A stretch of 57,634 nucleotides of DNA from JAXGQD01 sp964401615 (GCA_964401615.1 CAYNZF010000001.1:1-57634); one strand, 5' to 3'. Positions 43,339 to 52,683 are shown, counted from the first letter of the stretch. A program made the numbers and translations. Notes: generated by a model from the letters alone, not told the origin.

Positions 43339-43541
43339 CTTATAATACCTCCAGTATTATGGATCGGTCTTCTTCATCGCAGTGAATCCTTTTGGCACTA
43401 CGTGACCGTGTATTTGTTCCTTAGAATTCATCGTTAGTATATCAGCGTTTTTGACTGATGAAAATATCCCGATTCAAACTCCGTACCACTGCACAAGTTT
43501 TACCTTGAAAGAGGTTTTCTATTGACTAATTTCACAAATAT

Positions 43542-43547
43542 ATTATA
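43542..43547 (-). promoter_or_regulatory. Possible -10 upstream of HPr-like gene
   Basis: The 287-base gap 43339-43624 has TATAAT in minus-strand sense at 43547-43542, with no good -35. A second candidate (TATACT) lies closer to the gene. Nothing else was recognised in this gap. Confidence 0.3.
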
Positions 43548-43624
43548 CATTATTGTGCAACATGCAGTAATCGAACCTTGTATATCAAATAGGATTCGCA
43601 TGATTTTTCGTTGAAGAGAACCAC

Positions 43625-45364
43625 TTAGCTCTGGTATTTTCTGATGATTTTTTTTGAAGTGGTTTTTTCAAATTCACTGTCCCGCAGCGTAAATTGTTTG
43701 ATTTTCTTATAAGGAACCAGCTGTGTATTCACCTCTTTGACCACCGCTTCGATCTGAGCGCGTAAGTCCTCCCCTTCGGGCATGGAACCGCCTTGCAGCG
43801 CTCGCAGGGCTTCCTCGTTCGGGAAGATTTCTGCACAGATGTCGTAATCACCGCTATCTGTCAGCACACCGGTGACGAGCGCTTCACTGATCAAATCACT
43901 GCGGCAGAGTGCGAATTCCAGTTCTTCCGGATAGATGTTTTTACCGTTTTTAGTTACGATCACGTTCTTTTTTCGCCCACTGATGATCACAAAACCGTCT
44001 TCATCCAGATACCCTAAATCACCCGTATGAAAATAGCCGCCCTCCAGGGCCGCCGCAGTCGCTGCGGGTTCATTCCAATAACCCAGCATGATGTTGGGCC
44101 CTTTGCCAACGATCTCACCGATCCCATACTCGTCAGGATCAATAATTTTTACATCCACCCCCGGCAAAGGCAAGCCGGCCGAGTTGTTCTTTCTCGCCTC
44201 GAGACGATTCAAAGCGAGAATGGGACCGCACTCAGTGAGGCCGTAACCTTGCAGCGCGACAAAACCGAAATGGTCAAAGTCTTCCAGTACCTGCGGATCG
44301 ATCGCCGCGCCTCCGGCAATCAAGAGCCTCAATTTCCCCCCGAAGTTCTGATGGATCTTATCAAACACAGTTCTGTTGGGACGAATTCCTACCTTTCCTA
44401 AAGTGCTGCAGAGCTTGATCATCCGCATGACCAGTTTTTCCTGCTTGGGATCCGCTTTGATATTTTTCCAGATACCGCGCATGAAAGCCTCCAGCATGAG
44501 CGGCACCGTCAAAATGACACTGCACTGAGACTCTTTTAAATTTTTAACGATGTAGCGCAAGCCTTCACATACCGCAATCGTGGAACCACGGTAGACCGGG
44601 CAGAGAAAGCCGCAGGTGCATTCGTAGGTATGGTGCAAGGGTAAAACCGACAAGAACACGTCGTCCACTTTGATATCGATCATCTGACACATGGCCATGA
44701 GATTCGCGCATATGCTGCGGTGGCAGTGCATGACGGGTTTGGCCACTGAGGTCGTACCGGATGTGAATAATAGAATTCGCATCTCCTCGGGGTCAATTGG
44801 ATGGTTCGCCATTGAAGTGTCGCCCGTCTCCAATACAGCTTGTCCTTCTTTTCTTAAGTCGTCGAATGAAATGACGCTTTGACCTTTCGCCAGGCTGATA
44901 TTTTCAGGGACCGCATCATAAGCGACCAGAAGCTGCCGCTTGGGTAAATTTTGAGCGGCGCCTATGATGGTTTTCTCGAATGTGCTCGCGTAAAAAACGC
45001 AGGAAACTTCGGCAACCTTCAGCATATGCTCCAGCTCATGAGCAGGCAGTTCTTTATCAAGCGGGACCACGACCGCTTCACCGTTCACAACGGACAGGTA
45101 GCTCACATACCATTCGTAGCGCGTTTCAGCGACGATCGCGATGCGTGCATCCTTTTTAAAGCCGCGCTGCAGCAAAGCGGTTCCGACAGCTTCGACATCC
45201 GCACCGTAGCGCATAAAGCTTACCGGGACGTAGGCTTCGCCCTTGACCGGCTTCGTCATGAAAGCGGTCTTTTCTCCGTGAAGTTCAACCGAACCTTTCA
45301 ACATTTCACGCAGGTCCTTGATTTTTCTCACTTCGATCAAAGGGCTGTTTAGATTGACGGGCAT
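43625..45364 (-). CDS. AMP-forming acyl-CoA synthetase (paralogue 1)
   Basis: A 579-residue adenylate-forming enzyme of the long-chain acyl-CoA synthetase type. Motifs are the P-loop LLFTSGTTSVAKP, QGYGLTECGP, the YFHTGDLGYLDEDGF and SGRKKNVIVTKNGKNIYPEE hinge region, and the C-terminal lysine region KTTSKKIIRKY. It activates a carboxylate with ATP and transfers it to CoA. The fatty acid or other substrate is unknown. It is the last gene of a three-gene strand-matched set with an MBL-fold hydrolase and a second synthetase. Confidence 0.88.
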   Translation of the reverse strand: MPVNLNSPLIEVRKIKDLREMLKGSVELHGEKTAFMTKPVKGEAYVPVSFMRYGADVEAVGTALLQRGFKKDARIAIVAETRYEWYVSYLSVVNGEAVVVPLDKELPAHELEHMLKVAEVSCVFYASTFEKTIIGAAQNLPKRQLLVAYDAVPENISLAKGQSVISFDDLRKEGQAVLETGDTSMANHPIDPEEMRILLFTSGTTSVAKPVMHCHRSICANLMAMCQMIDIKVDDVFLSVLPLHHTYECTCGFLCPVYRGSTIAVCEGLRYIVKNLKESQCSVILTVPLMLEAFMRGIWKNIKADPKQEKLVMRMIKLCSTLGKVGIRPNRTVFDKIHQNFGGKLRLLIAGGAAIDPQVLEDFDHFGFVALQGYGLTECGPILALNRLEARKNNSAGLPLPGVDVKIIDPDEYGIGEIVGKGPNIMLGYWNEPAATAAALEGGYFHTGDLGYLDEDGFVIISGRKKNVIVTKNGKNIYPEELEFALCRSDLISEALVTGVLTDSGDYDICAEIFPNEEALRALQGGSMPEGEDLRAQIEAVVKEVNTQLVPYKKIKQFTLRDSEFEKTTSKKIIRKYQS

Positions 45365-45485
45365 GGAATACCTCCTATGGGCATATGATTCTCACTTCGC
45401 TGAGCGATTTCACTCAGGCAAAAGTGGAAAGGCCGTTTTTCGTGTATTACTTCTCAGGTCTGAGCCAAAACAAATGAGCAGCGGC

Positions 45486-46136
45486 TCAGAGCCAGGGATT
45501 GTGACGTATTTCCCAGGGAATTGTGGTCGCGGGACCATGTCCCGGGTAAACCGGGAGCTCCGGGGGCCAGGACGCGGCAGCAGTAAGAAGCTTTTTCAAG
45601 CTTTTCTGCAATACTTGCCCGTCGCCCGTCGCCAGATCGCTGCGACCCACGGAGCCTCTGAATAAGGTGTCTCCGGAGAAAAGCAGGAGCGGCTCAGTCA
45701 GATCTGTTTGGCTGAGGAGAAAACAACTGCCGCCTCTGGTGTGCCCCGGAGTATAAATGATTTTGAAATAGTAGCCGTCACCCAAGTCGATGCTTTGACC
45801 ATCAATGAAGGTAAGCTCAGCGGCTTGATAATCGTGCGGATGGGCCGTCATAAAAGAAGCGTTCAACGCATGATCGGTCAGCAGTTTTTGATCCGCTTCA
45901 TGGATGCTCAGCCGGCAGGAGAACTTTTCCCGCCATTTATCCACGGCCATGACATGATCAAAGTGACCATGTGTGGCCAAAAGCTGAATTTTAGCCGCCT
46001 GCTTGATGGCCTGATGCGTGAACAGTTCCTGAGAAGGATCAATCACGATCGAGGAGGAGGGCAATTCCAATATATAGCTGTTGGCTGAAAAGCCGCGTTC
46101 CGGGCTGATGTGCAGAATGTCTTCCACTCGCTTCAT
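45486..46136 (-). CDS. MBL-fold metallo-hydrolase (glyoxalase II-like)
   Basis: A 216-residue metallo-beta-lactamase fold hydrolase. The metal motif is THGHFDHV, with further His ligands in YTPGHTRGGSCF and PGHGPATTIPWE and an Asp in FSGDTLFRGSVGR. This single-domain form resembles glyoxalase II-like thioesterases. Placed between two acyl-CoA synthetases, it may hydrolyse an acyl thioester, but that is inference from context. Its gene starts 15 bases after the upstream synthetase stop. Confidence 0.85.
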   Translation of the reverse strand: MKRVEDILHISPERGFSANSYILELPSSSIVIDPSQELFTHQAIKQAAKIQLLATHGHFDHVMAVDKWREKFSCRLSIHEADQKLLTDHALNASFMTAHPHDYQAAELTFIDGQSIDLGDGYYFKIIYTPGHTRGGSCFLLSQTDLTEPLLLFSGDTLFRGSVGRSDLATGDGQVLQKSLKKLLTAAASWPPELPVYPGHGPATTIPWEIRHNPWL

Positions 46137-46151
46137 GAACTACTCCGTTGT

Positions 46152-48005
46152 TTAAGCTTGCTTGCCTGCATTCTGGTCCTCTTGGGTTTTTTTACTCAGA
46201 TCATCGATATTGCGGCCCGACCAGTCCTTGATGCGCGTCGCATTTTCCTGCAAGGCTTCTTTGATTTTTTCCTGCTCCACGTTGCGTTTGATTTTTTTGG
46301 TCGTGGTGCGCACCATGTCTTCGAAGGAATAAACGTAATATTTAATCATTTTAAAACTGGGCATAGCCGCGTTGACGTCAGCCACCAACTTGTCAAGTCG
46401 CTCTTTGATCGTATGCGGTTCCAGGGGCTGTCCCTGCTCATCTTTATATTCTTCAGGGTTGAGCACGAATTTGGCGCTGACAAAGACATCCTGGCCTTCG
46501 CCTTCTCCCCAAACCAGGGAATCCGCCACCAGGCCGGAGCGATTGATGAGATATTCAACTTCTTCCGGGAAAACCTTTTTACCCGTTGGCAGCACGATCA
46601 TCGACTTCACGCGGCCGGTGATGAAAAGACAGCCCTTCTCACCCAGTCGGCCTATGTCACCGGTGTGCAGCCATCCGTCTTCATCGATACTGTCCCGATT
46701 GATCGTCCCGTCATCGTTGAGATAACCCATCATGACAATTCCGCCGCGCACCAAAATTTCGCCTTCTTCACCGGGCTGATTGTTATCGATTGCGACCTCT
46801 GTGTCGGCGATGGGATGTCCGACGGAACCCGGCACGAATATTCGGTGGTTGCAGCCTGCAATGACCGGTGAGGTTTCTGTCATGCCGTAGCCTTGTAGAA
46901 CTTGTACACCGATGTCATCGAAAAAGCTGATGATTTCCGGATTGATGGGCGCCGCGCCGCAGATGCCCTGATAAAATTCTCCACCGAAAGCGCCCAGAAT
47001 CTCTTTGAATATTTTTCGGCGCACATCGATGTGCAGTTTTCTGAGCGTGCGGGTGATTTTAATGCCTTTTTTGACTTTATCGCTTTTGCCGCCCTTCTTA
47101 ATCGCGTCTTGAATTTTTTTATAAAAACTTTCAAAGACCAGGGGGACACCGATAATCAGCTGAATTTTGTATTCCACCATGTTCTGTTGAATATAACGCA
47201 GGCCGTTGCATTCACAAATGGTGCCGCCATAGAAGAGAATCATGAGCAAGCCGCAGGTGTTTTCGAAGGTGTGGTGCAGAGGCAAAATCGACAAGCTGCG
47301 GATGCCGATTTTCCAGTGCACGACTCTGGCCAGGCCGCTGACTTGTACGCAGAAATTACGGTGGTTCAGCATAACCCCTTTGGCCAGGGCGGTGGTGCCG
47401 GACGTATATAGCAGAGTACACATCGCTTCCCGGTCAATTTCGGCTTTGGTGTAACGGGTGTCACCGCTCTCAAGCTTGACCTTGCCCTCGGCCAGTATTT
47501 GGGCCAGGCCCATGAACTTAGCCCCGTTGAGCTCGGATACTTCGCTTTCAAGGGGTGCGTCCAGATTGACATACAAGCGCAGTGAAGGCACCCGGCTTGA
47601 AATCTTCTGCATCATTTCATGGAATTCTTTTCCGTAAAAAATCGCTGCCGGTTTGGAGCGCTGCAGCAGTTCCAGTATTTCGCCTTCAGGCAGCAGCCGG
47701 TCAAGCGGAACCGCTACACCCGCACCGCAGATGACACTCAAATAGCTGAGCGACCAGGGATAAGAGTTTTCTCCAATGATAGAAAAGCGTTCATCTTTAA
47801 GGCCATGGTCGATCAGATATGTCCCCAGAGCTTCCATATCAGCGGCAAAATGGTGATAGCTGATGGATTGAATGGGTGCTTTGATGTTTTCTTTAAACAT
47901 AAAGGCCGGTTCATCAGGGTAGCGGCTGATCGTGCGGTAAAGAATTTCGCGGATGTCCTGAAAATCAGGAACATTGAAATAGGATTTTGTGATCATTTTT
48001 TCCAT
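46152..48005 (-). CDS. AMP-forming acyl-CoA synthetase (paralogue 2)
   Basis: A 617-residue adenylate-forming enzyme parallel to the one at 43625. Motifs are LLYTSGTTALAKGVMLNHRN, LQGYGMTETSP, GWLHTGDIGRLGEKGCLFITGR and the C-terminal TTTKKIKR with the catalytic Lys. A C-terminal extension rich in Lys and Glu (about residues 580-617) is absent from the shorter paralogue. It heads a three-gene set with the MBL-fold gene 15 bases downstream. Substrate unknown; the pair may differ in acyl chain. Confidence 0.88.
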   Translation of the reverse strand: MEKMITKSYFNVPDFQDIREILYRTISRYPDEPAFMFKENIKAPIQSISYHHFAADMEALGTYLIDHGLKDERFSIIGENSYPWSLSYLSVICGAGVAVPLDRLLPEGEILELLQRSKPAAIFYGKEFHEMMQKISSRVPSLRLYVNLDAPLESEVSELNGAKFMGLAQILAEGKVKLESGDTRYTKAEIDREAMCTLLYTSGTTALAKGVMLNHRNFCVQVSGLARVVHWKIGIRSLSILPLHHTFENTCGLLMILFYGGTICECNGLRYIQQNMVEYKIQLIIGVPLVFESFYKKIQDAIKKGGKSDKVKKGIKITRTLRKLHIDVRRKIFKEILGAFGGEFYQGICGAAPINPEIISFFDDIGVQVLQGYGMTETSPVIAGCNHRIFVPGSVGHPIADTEVAIDNNQPGEEGEILVRGGIVMMGYLNDDGTINRDSIDEDGWLHTGDIGRLGEKGCLFITGRVKSMIVLPTGKKVFPEEVEYLINRSGLVADSLVWGEGEGQDVFVSAKFVLNPEEYKDEQGQPLEPHTIKERLDKLVADVNAAMPSFKMIKYYVYSFEDMVRTTTKKIKRNVEQEKIKEALQENATRIKDWSGRNIDDLSKKTQEDQNAGKQA

Positions 48006-48073
48006 TGTTGTTTCTCCCTGTGATGTGTGACCTTAGTCATTGTCCAATGTTCAACGTTTCTCATGGGCGCAGC

Positions 48074-49294
48074 TCAGCTGCTGCTTTCGAGCTGCAGGAT
48101 GCGGTCCAGAATTTCATCGGCGGCTGCACGTTTACTCATGCAGGGCAGACTGATTTCTCCCGTACGGTCAATTAATGTGAGCACATTCGTGTCCACCTCA
48201 AAACCTGCGCCGCTTTCTGACAGTGAATTGGCGCAGATCAAATCCACCTGTTTTTCGTGAAGTTTTTTTCTGGCATTTTCCAGCAGATGCTCAGTCTCCA
48301 TGGCAAAACCACATAAAATTTGACCGGGTCTGCGATCTTTGGCCACGGTGGCCAAAATATCTTCAGTGCGTTTGAGCTGCAAGCTGCTTTCTGTTTCGCC
48401 CGCTTTTTTCTTGATCTTTTCGAGCTGCGGTTCAGACGGTGTAAAATCAGCCACCGCCGCCGCCATGATCAGCAGATCTGCGTCAGGCATTTTTTCATAA
48501 ACGGCTGCTGCCATATCCGCGGCAGACACGACCGAAATAAACTCAAATTGTTCCGGTCTGGCAAGCTGGACCGGTCCGGAAATCAAACTGACATCCGCGC
48601 CTCTCGCGAACGCTGCCTCGGCCAGGGCATAGCCCATTTTTCCGCTTGAATGGTTGCTGATAAACCTGACAGGGTCAATCTTTTCACGGGTCGGCCCTGC
48701 CGTGATGACCACTCGTTTCCCCAGCCAATCTTTTCGGGAATTGAGTTCCATCAGCTCTTTCAGCCACTGGACGATGTCGTCGAGATCCGGCATCTTTCCG
48801 CGGCCGATATCCCCGCATGCCAGCATGCCTGATGCAGGCTCCATGATCTGCCAGCCTCGTGCTCTTAAAATGGAGAGGTTGGCCTGCGTAGCAGCATTCT
48901 CGAACATGTGCGTGTTCATAGCCGGCACGATCAGCTTTGGGCAGGTAGCCGCCAAAACGATATCGGTCAGCATGTCATCCGCCATACCATGAGCAATGCG
49001 GGCAATGAGGTTGGCGGAGGCAGGCGCGATGAGCAGTATATCGGCCGCTTTGGCCAGATCGATATGGGGAATCATTCCCTGAGGGGCTTTATCAAAGCTG
49101 TCATACCAAACCGTTTGCTTTGACATGGTCGTCAGCGCTGCTTCTGTGACGAATTGCGCGGCCGCTTTGGTAATGACGGGGTGGACGATCATGTTCTCTT
49201 TGATCAATAAAGAAACAAGCATCGGCAATTTGTAAGTGGCGATGCTTCCGCCAGCGCCCAAAATGATGGTTTTTCCCGAAAGTAAAGTAGACAT
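48074..49294 (-). CDS. coaBC: Bifunctional phosphopantothenoylcysteine decarboxylase/synthetase
   Basis: A 406-residue bifunctional enzyme of CoA synthesis. The N-terminal CoaC half has the flavin-binding GAGGSIATYK, the catalytic PAMNTHM region and the substrate loop SGMLACGDIGRGKMP. The CoaB half begins after about residue 190 with VVITAGPTREKIDPVRFISN and has MAAAVADFTP. It joins cysteine to 4'-phosphopantothenate and decarboxylates the product. An AGGAGG site precedes the ATG at 49294 at short spacing, and the frame extends upstream without conserved residues. It is divergent from panT-like and coaX, the other steps of the same pathway. Confidence 0.93.
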   Translation of the reverse strand: MSTLLSGKTIILGAGGSIATYKLPMLVSLLIKENMIVHPVITKAAAQFVTEAALTTMSKQTVWYDSFDKAPQGMIPHIDLAKAADILLIAPASANLIARIAHGMADDMLTDIVLAATCPKLIVPAMNTHMFENAATQANLSILRARGWQIMEPASGMLACGDIGRGKMPDLDDIVQWLKELMELNSRKDWLGKRVVITAGPTREKIDPVRFISNHSSGKMGYALAEAAFARGADVSLISGPVQLARPEQFEFISVVSAADMAAAVYEKMPDADLLIMAAAVADFTPSEPQLEKIKKKAGETESSLQLKRTEDILATVAKDRRPGQILCGFAMETEHLLENARKKLHEKQVDLICANSLSESGAGFEVDTNVLTLIDRTGEISLPCMSKRAAADEILDRILQLESSS

Positions 49295-49432
49295 AAGCCT
49301 CCTTGCAAAGAAAAAGCGTTGTAGACAAACTTGATGCATAAGTCGCCCGCGCTACAAAAGGACTGTTTATGCAAACATTTTAGCATTAAATTACGTGAGA
49401 ATGTTTTGGAAACGATCATCCGGCTTGTTTTT

Positions 49433-49457
49433 TTAAGCTTTTTTAATATATGCTTAA
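49433..49457. repeat. TTAAGC/GCTTAA inverted repeat
   Basis: Perfect 6-base arms at 49433-49438 and 49452-49457 with an A/T-rich 13-base spacer lie between divergent coaBC and the S-component gene. It may be a regulator site or chance in A/T-rich DNA. Confidence 0.3.
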
Positions 49458-49515
49458 GCGGTAAATCCACATTTTACAGCGCTGTATCCTGAGGGAACGG
49501 CAGCAGGAGGTAAAC

Positions 49516-50202
49516 ATGGAATCTGAAAGACATCCCCTTATCAACCCCGCTCAGCAGAGAATCAAACTAAAACGGCAAGTGATATTTTCACTATTTGTAG
49601 CCATTATTCTTTTGCTTAGCTTCACGCCTCTCGGTTTTATCCAATTGGTTTTTATCAAAGCGACGAGCGTTCACATCCCCGTCATTCTCGGCGGGCTGCT
49701 GCTCGGTCCGGCTTATGGTGCCGCGCTCGGCGCGGTCTTCGGCTTGACCTCGCTCATCAACAACAGCATCAACCCAAGTCTGCTGTCGTTCTGCTTTTCA
49801 CCGCTCATTCCGGTACCGGGAACGGCGAGCGGTTCGGCCCTCGCTTTGATCATTGCTTTCGGTCCAAGAATATTGACCGGATTTTTACCCGCGCTGCTCA
49901 TGCAGGCCTTTAAAAAAGTGATGAATAAACGCGGCAAAGCCCTTACGCCTGTTCACCTGGGTATAGCGGGAGCGGTCCTGGGAGGATCGGGTGCCATGTT
50001 CAACACCATTCCGGTGATGACATTGATCTATCTCTTTTTTGCCCCGGCCCTGGCACAACTTAAAGGGTTGAGTGGTGACGCGGTGCTGAGCTTTGTCCTT
50101 GGTGTGATTTCCACCAACGGTATCCCTGAAATGATCGTTTCGGGAGTTTTTTCCGCAATCGCTTTGCCGATTTTGTATCGCTTCACCATTAAGAATAATT
50201 GA
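49516..50202 (+). CDS. panT: ECF S component, probable pantothenate uptake (PanT-like)
   Basis: A 228-residue membrane protein with six hydrophobic segments and the ECF S-component pattern VHIPVILGGLLLGPAYGAALGAVFGLTSL. Its position directly before coaX (10-base gap) and divergent from coaBC suggests that it brings in pantothenate. This is an inference from context, since S components cannot be assigned reliably by sequence alone. AGGAGG precedes the ATG. It would need EcfAA'T from elsewhere in the genome. Confidence 0.78.
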   Translation: MESERHPLINPAQQRIKLKRQVIFSLFVAIILLLSFTPLGFIQLVFIKATSVHIPVILGGLLLGPAYGAALGAVFGLTSLINNSINPSLLSFCFSPLIPVPGTASGSALALIIAFGPRILTGFLPALLMQAFKKVMNKRGKALTPVHLGIAGAVLGGSGAMFNTIPVMTLIYLFFAPALAQLKGLSGDAVLSFVLGVISTNGIPEMIVSGVFSAIALPILYRFTIKNN

Positions 50203-50212
50203 GGTTAGAGCC

Positions 50213-50989
50213 ATGATTCTTGTCATCGACGTGGGAAACAGCCACATTGTCATTGGTCTTATGACCGCTCAGAAAGTGGTGAAAAGCATGCGCTGCGCGA
50301 CGGATAAAAATAAAACGTCCGACGAGTTCGCTTTTCTGATTCACGATTTTCTCGCGATTCACAGTGTAGATAAAAATCTGATAAACGGTGCCATTATTTC
50401 TTCGGTCGTGCCGCACATGAGGGCTTCACTGTCCAAAGCGATCAAGACCATCACCGGGCTCGAATCTCTGGTGGTTGGTCCGGGCTTGAAAACCGGTCTG
50501 AACATCCGTATCGATAATCCCGCTGAATTGGGTTCAGACCTCGTGGTGGACGCGATTGCAGCGCTCGCCGAATACCCCGCGCCCCTGATCGTTATTGACA
50601 TGGGTACAGCGACCACCTTCTCTGTCATCGACCGTGAACAGCGCTACCAGGGAGGCATGATTATTCCCGGGTTGGCGATTTCTGTGGAAGCTCTGGTCTC
50701 CGGCACTTCACAGCTGCGCAATATCGACTTGTCTGCGCCCGAGCAGCTCATCGGAAAAAACACCGTCAACTGCATGAAGTCAGGCGCGATTCATGGTCAG
50801 GCGGCCATGATTGACGGCTTAATCCAGCGCATTGAAGCTGAAATGGGCGAAAGGTGCACCCGTGTGGCGACGGGAGGACTTGTTTCGGCGGTAATGGACT
50901 TTTGCCATGAGGAATTGATTTATGACCGTTATCTGCTTTTGAAAGGTTTAGCTCTGCTCTACGAAAAAAACACCGAAGTCAAAGCATAA
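50213..50989 (+). CDS. coaX: Type III pantothenate kinase
   Basis: A 258-residue kinase of the ASKHA fold that phosphorylates pantothenate in the first step of CoA synthesis. Motifs are the ATP-binding VIDVGNSHIVIGL at the N-terminus, GSDLVVDAIAA, VIDMGTATTFSVI and GGMIIPGLAISVEAL. The type III enzyme needs a monovalent cation and is not inhibited by CoA. Gene order with the S component and divergent coaBC supports the function. A strong terminator follows. Confidence 0.95.
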   Translation: MILVIDVGNSHIVIGLMTAQKVVKSMRCATDKNKTSDEFAFLIHDFLAIHSVDKNLINGAIISSVVPHMRASLSKAIKTITGLESLVVGPGLKTGLNIRIDNPAELGSDLVVDAIAALAEYPAPLIVIDMGTATTFSVIDREQRYQGGMIIPGLAISVEALVSGTSQLRNIDLSAPEQLIGKNTVNCMKSGAIHGQAAMIDGLIQRIEAEMGERCTRVATGGLVSAVMDFCHEELIYDRYLLLKGLALLYEKNTEVKA

Positions 50990-50993
50990 AAAA

Positions 50994-51018
50994 GGCGGGC
51001 AAGCGCCCGTCTTTTTTT
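50994..51018 (+). terminator. coaX terminator
   Basis: GGCGGGC-AAGC-GCCCGTC (50994-51011) forms seven pairs with one G-T wobble and is followed by a run of T. Confidence 0.88.
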
Positions 51019-51036
51019 TCTTGATTTTCGTGGTCT

Positions 51037-51903
51037 TTATTTTTTCACTTCCAATTTAACGCGCTTGACCAGAAAATACTGCAGTATCGTCGACACCACC
51101 AGGACCAGGATTGATAAACCGACAAATTCCAGGAAACTGACTTTGTCCATATTCAGCATGGGATAGAGCAAGACCAGAGAAAGTAGCATGAAGATCATAT
51201 TGATGCGTTTCTTGGTCTCTGCCGGGAAACTGAGTTTACTGCCACAATGAGCGCAGGTGAAATCCATCATGCCGGGCGTGTAATTTTTCCAGGACGCCGT
51301 CATTTCGTGATTGCATTCAGCCCTTTTCTTTTCTTCAGCGGACAAGGCAGCTGCAGCTGAGTTGTCGGAGTTCTGATAAAGTGTGCCGTTGGCCTCAGCA
51401 TTGAGTTTTTCGTAATGCTTGTAGAGCGCTTGCAGCTCTGCTTGCTCGGCCGTCAACTCGGCAGTTTCGTCATGCTCTTCCTTTTCTTGAGCCTTCTCCC
51501 TGGCAACACGATCGAGTTCGGCTTGTTTTTTAGCGCGCGCCGCGATGGTCTGTTCATCGATTTCAAAAGCAGCCCAACGGTTCATGGCTGCCGCACCGAT
51601 GATGTAGATAATGATCACTCCAACCATCACGGCAAAATTCCGCACCATTTCATCTGTGCTTGTCGCCTTCTGACTCAAAACCGTATAAATCAAATAAGCC
51701 AGTAAAAGGTAATACCAGACTTTGCCGACAACGGACCAAATCCGGTCGTATGCGATTGGCTCACCGCACGTTTCACAGTCAAAACGGCCGGTCGTCCTCA
51801 TCAGATGTGAGAATTTCAGAGCCGGACGGTGGACATGAGCCTCGTGGAGCCCTTTATTTTCAGTGTTATTCGGCCCCGTGGGGCTGTGGTTTTCATTTTG
51901 CAT
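51037..51903 (-). CDS. Membrane protein with two zinc-ribbon knuckles
   Basis: A 288-residue protein of unknown family. CETCGEPIAYDR (about residues 41-52) and CAHCGSKLSF (about 216-225) are C-x-x-C knuckles. Two pairs of hydrophobic helices (about 60-105 and 230-280) flank a long acidic and basic helical segment (about 115-180, rich in Glu, Ala and Lys) that looks like a coiled coil on one face of the membrane. The two C-x-x-C pairs may form one split zinc ribbon. It lies upstream of, and on the same strand as, no clear partner; the convergent coaX is unrelated. Confidence 0.65.
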   Translation of the reverse strand: MQNENHSPTGPNNTENKGLHEAHVHRPALKFSHLMRTTGRFDCETCGEPIAYDRIWSVVGKVWYYLLLAYLIYTVLSQKATSTDEMVRNFAVMVGVIIIYIIGAAAMNRWAAFEIDEQTIAARAKKQAELDRVAREKAQEKEEHDETAELTAEQAELQALYKHYEKLNAEANGTLYQNSDNSAAAALSAEEKKRAECNHEMTASWKNYTPGMMDFTCAHCGSKLSFPAETKKRINMIFMLLSLVLLYPMLNMDKVSFLEFVGLSILVLVVSTILQYFLVKRVKLEVKK

Positions 51904-51930
51904 CGAATTTCCTCCCGAACATGCGGTTAT

Positions 51931-52683
51931 TTAAAGAACAGTATCATTTTTTCTGAAATCTGCAAGCCTTGCTTTGTATGCCGCCTGCAAAGTCGCTTCA
52001 AAAGGCAGCTCAATTTCTCCTTTACCCATTCTTCGCAGCCACAGCTTCGTGAAATCAGGATTTGTGATCAATAGCGGACCGATCAAATAGGTGCAAATCA
52101 CGTTTTTATAGACATAACCTTCCTCAGCTTGTTTTTTATTCAAGCCGAAACCCTTCTCCGTTTGGCAAAAACACCCCGGATCCGCGGCCTCTTCAGTAAA
52201 GTAACACTGCGAAAACTGGGTCTTGAAGCCCACGATGGAGTCGTCTAAATCGTTTTGCCGCGCTTCACTTTTTAATTTTTCGCACAGCTGCCCGAGAAAA
52301 AAGCAGTTGAGCCGCTGCTGCATTTGGCGTTTGGCCATGAAAGGAAAGATTCCCAGCGCCTCGATGCTGCGGCCGTCACCACAGTCAATTGCCTGGCCCA
52401 GGACCTCCATCGCGTTACCGGTGAACAAGGCAAAACATCCAGTGTCAAATCGATTTTTCAGCTCCACACGGTAAGGCAGCAAAGCATGGATTATTTTTTC
52501 CTGTGCGCGTTCGCTCATCGCGCCCATGAACATCAAATCCACATCGCGATGGCTGAAAGCCGGAATGTCCGCCAAGCTCGTTTCCACAAATTCAGCGTCC
52601 GCGAACAGACTTTTTATGAAGCGCACGTGGCCCGATTCTCCATATAAATTACTTAACTCCGGATATAAGAATTCAATCAACAT
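51931..52683 (-). CDS. GatD-like amidotransferase subunit lacking catalytic Cys and His
   Basis: A 250-residue protein of the CobB/CobQ-like glutamine amidotransferase group, the GatD partner of MurT. In GatD these enzymes free ammonia from glutamine using a Cys-His dyad. Here the position of the nucleophile (normally I-C-G-G-Y-Q) reads LFTGNAM with Thr88, and the catalytic His (normally T-Y-L-H-G-P) is replaced by Ile201 in TYLIGPLL. The surrounding fold motifs remain. The ATG at 52683 overlaps the MurT-like stop by 11 bases, and the longer frame upstream is antisense to nothing conserved. A glutaminase role is unlikely. It could be a structural or ammonia-accepting partner. Confidence 0.75.
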   Translation of the reverse strand: MLIEFLYPELSNLYGESGHVRFIKSLFADAEFVETSLADIPAFSHRDVDLMFMGAMSERAQEKIIHALLPYRVELKNRFDTGCFALFTGNAMEVLGQAIDCGDGRSIEALGIFPFMAKRQMQQRLNCFFLGQLCEKLKSEARQNDLDDSIVGFKTQFSQCYFTEEAADPGCFCQTEKGFGLNKKQAEEGYVYKNVICTYLIGPLLITNPDFTKLWLRRMGKGEIELPFEATLQAAYKARLADFRKNDTVL

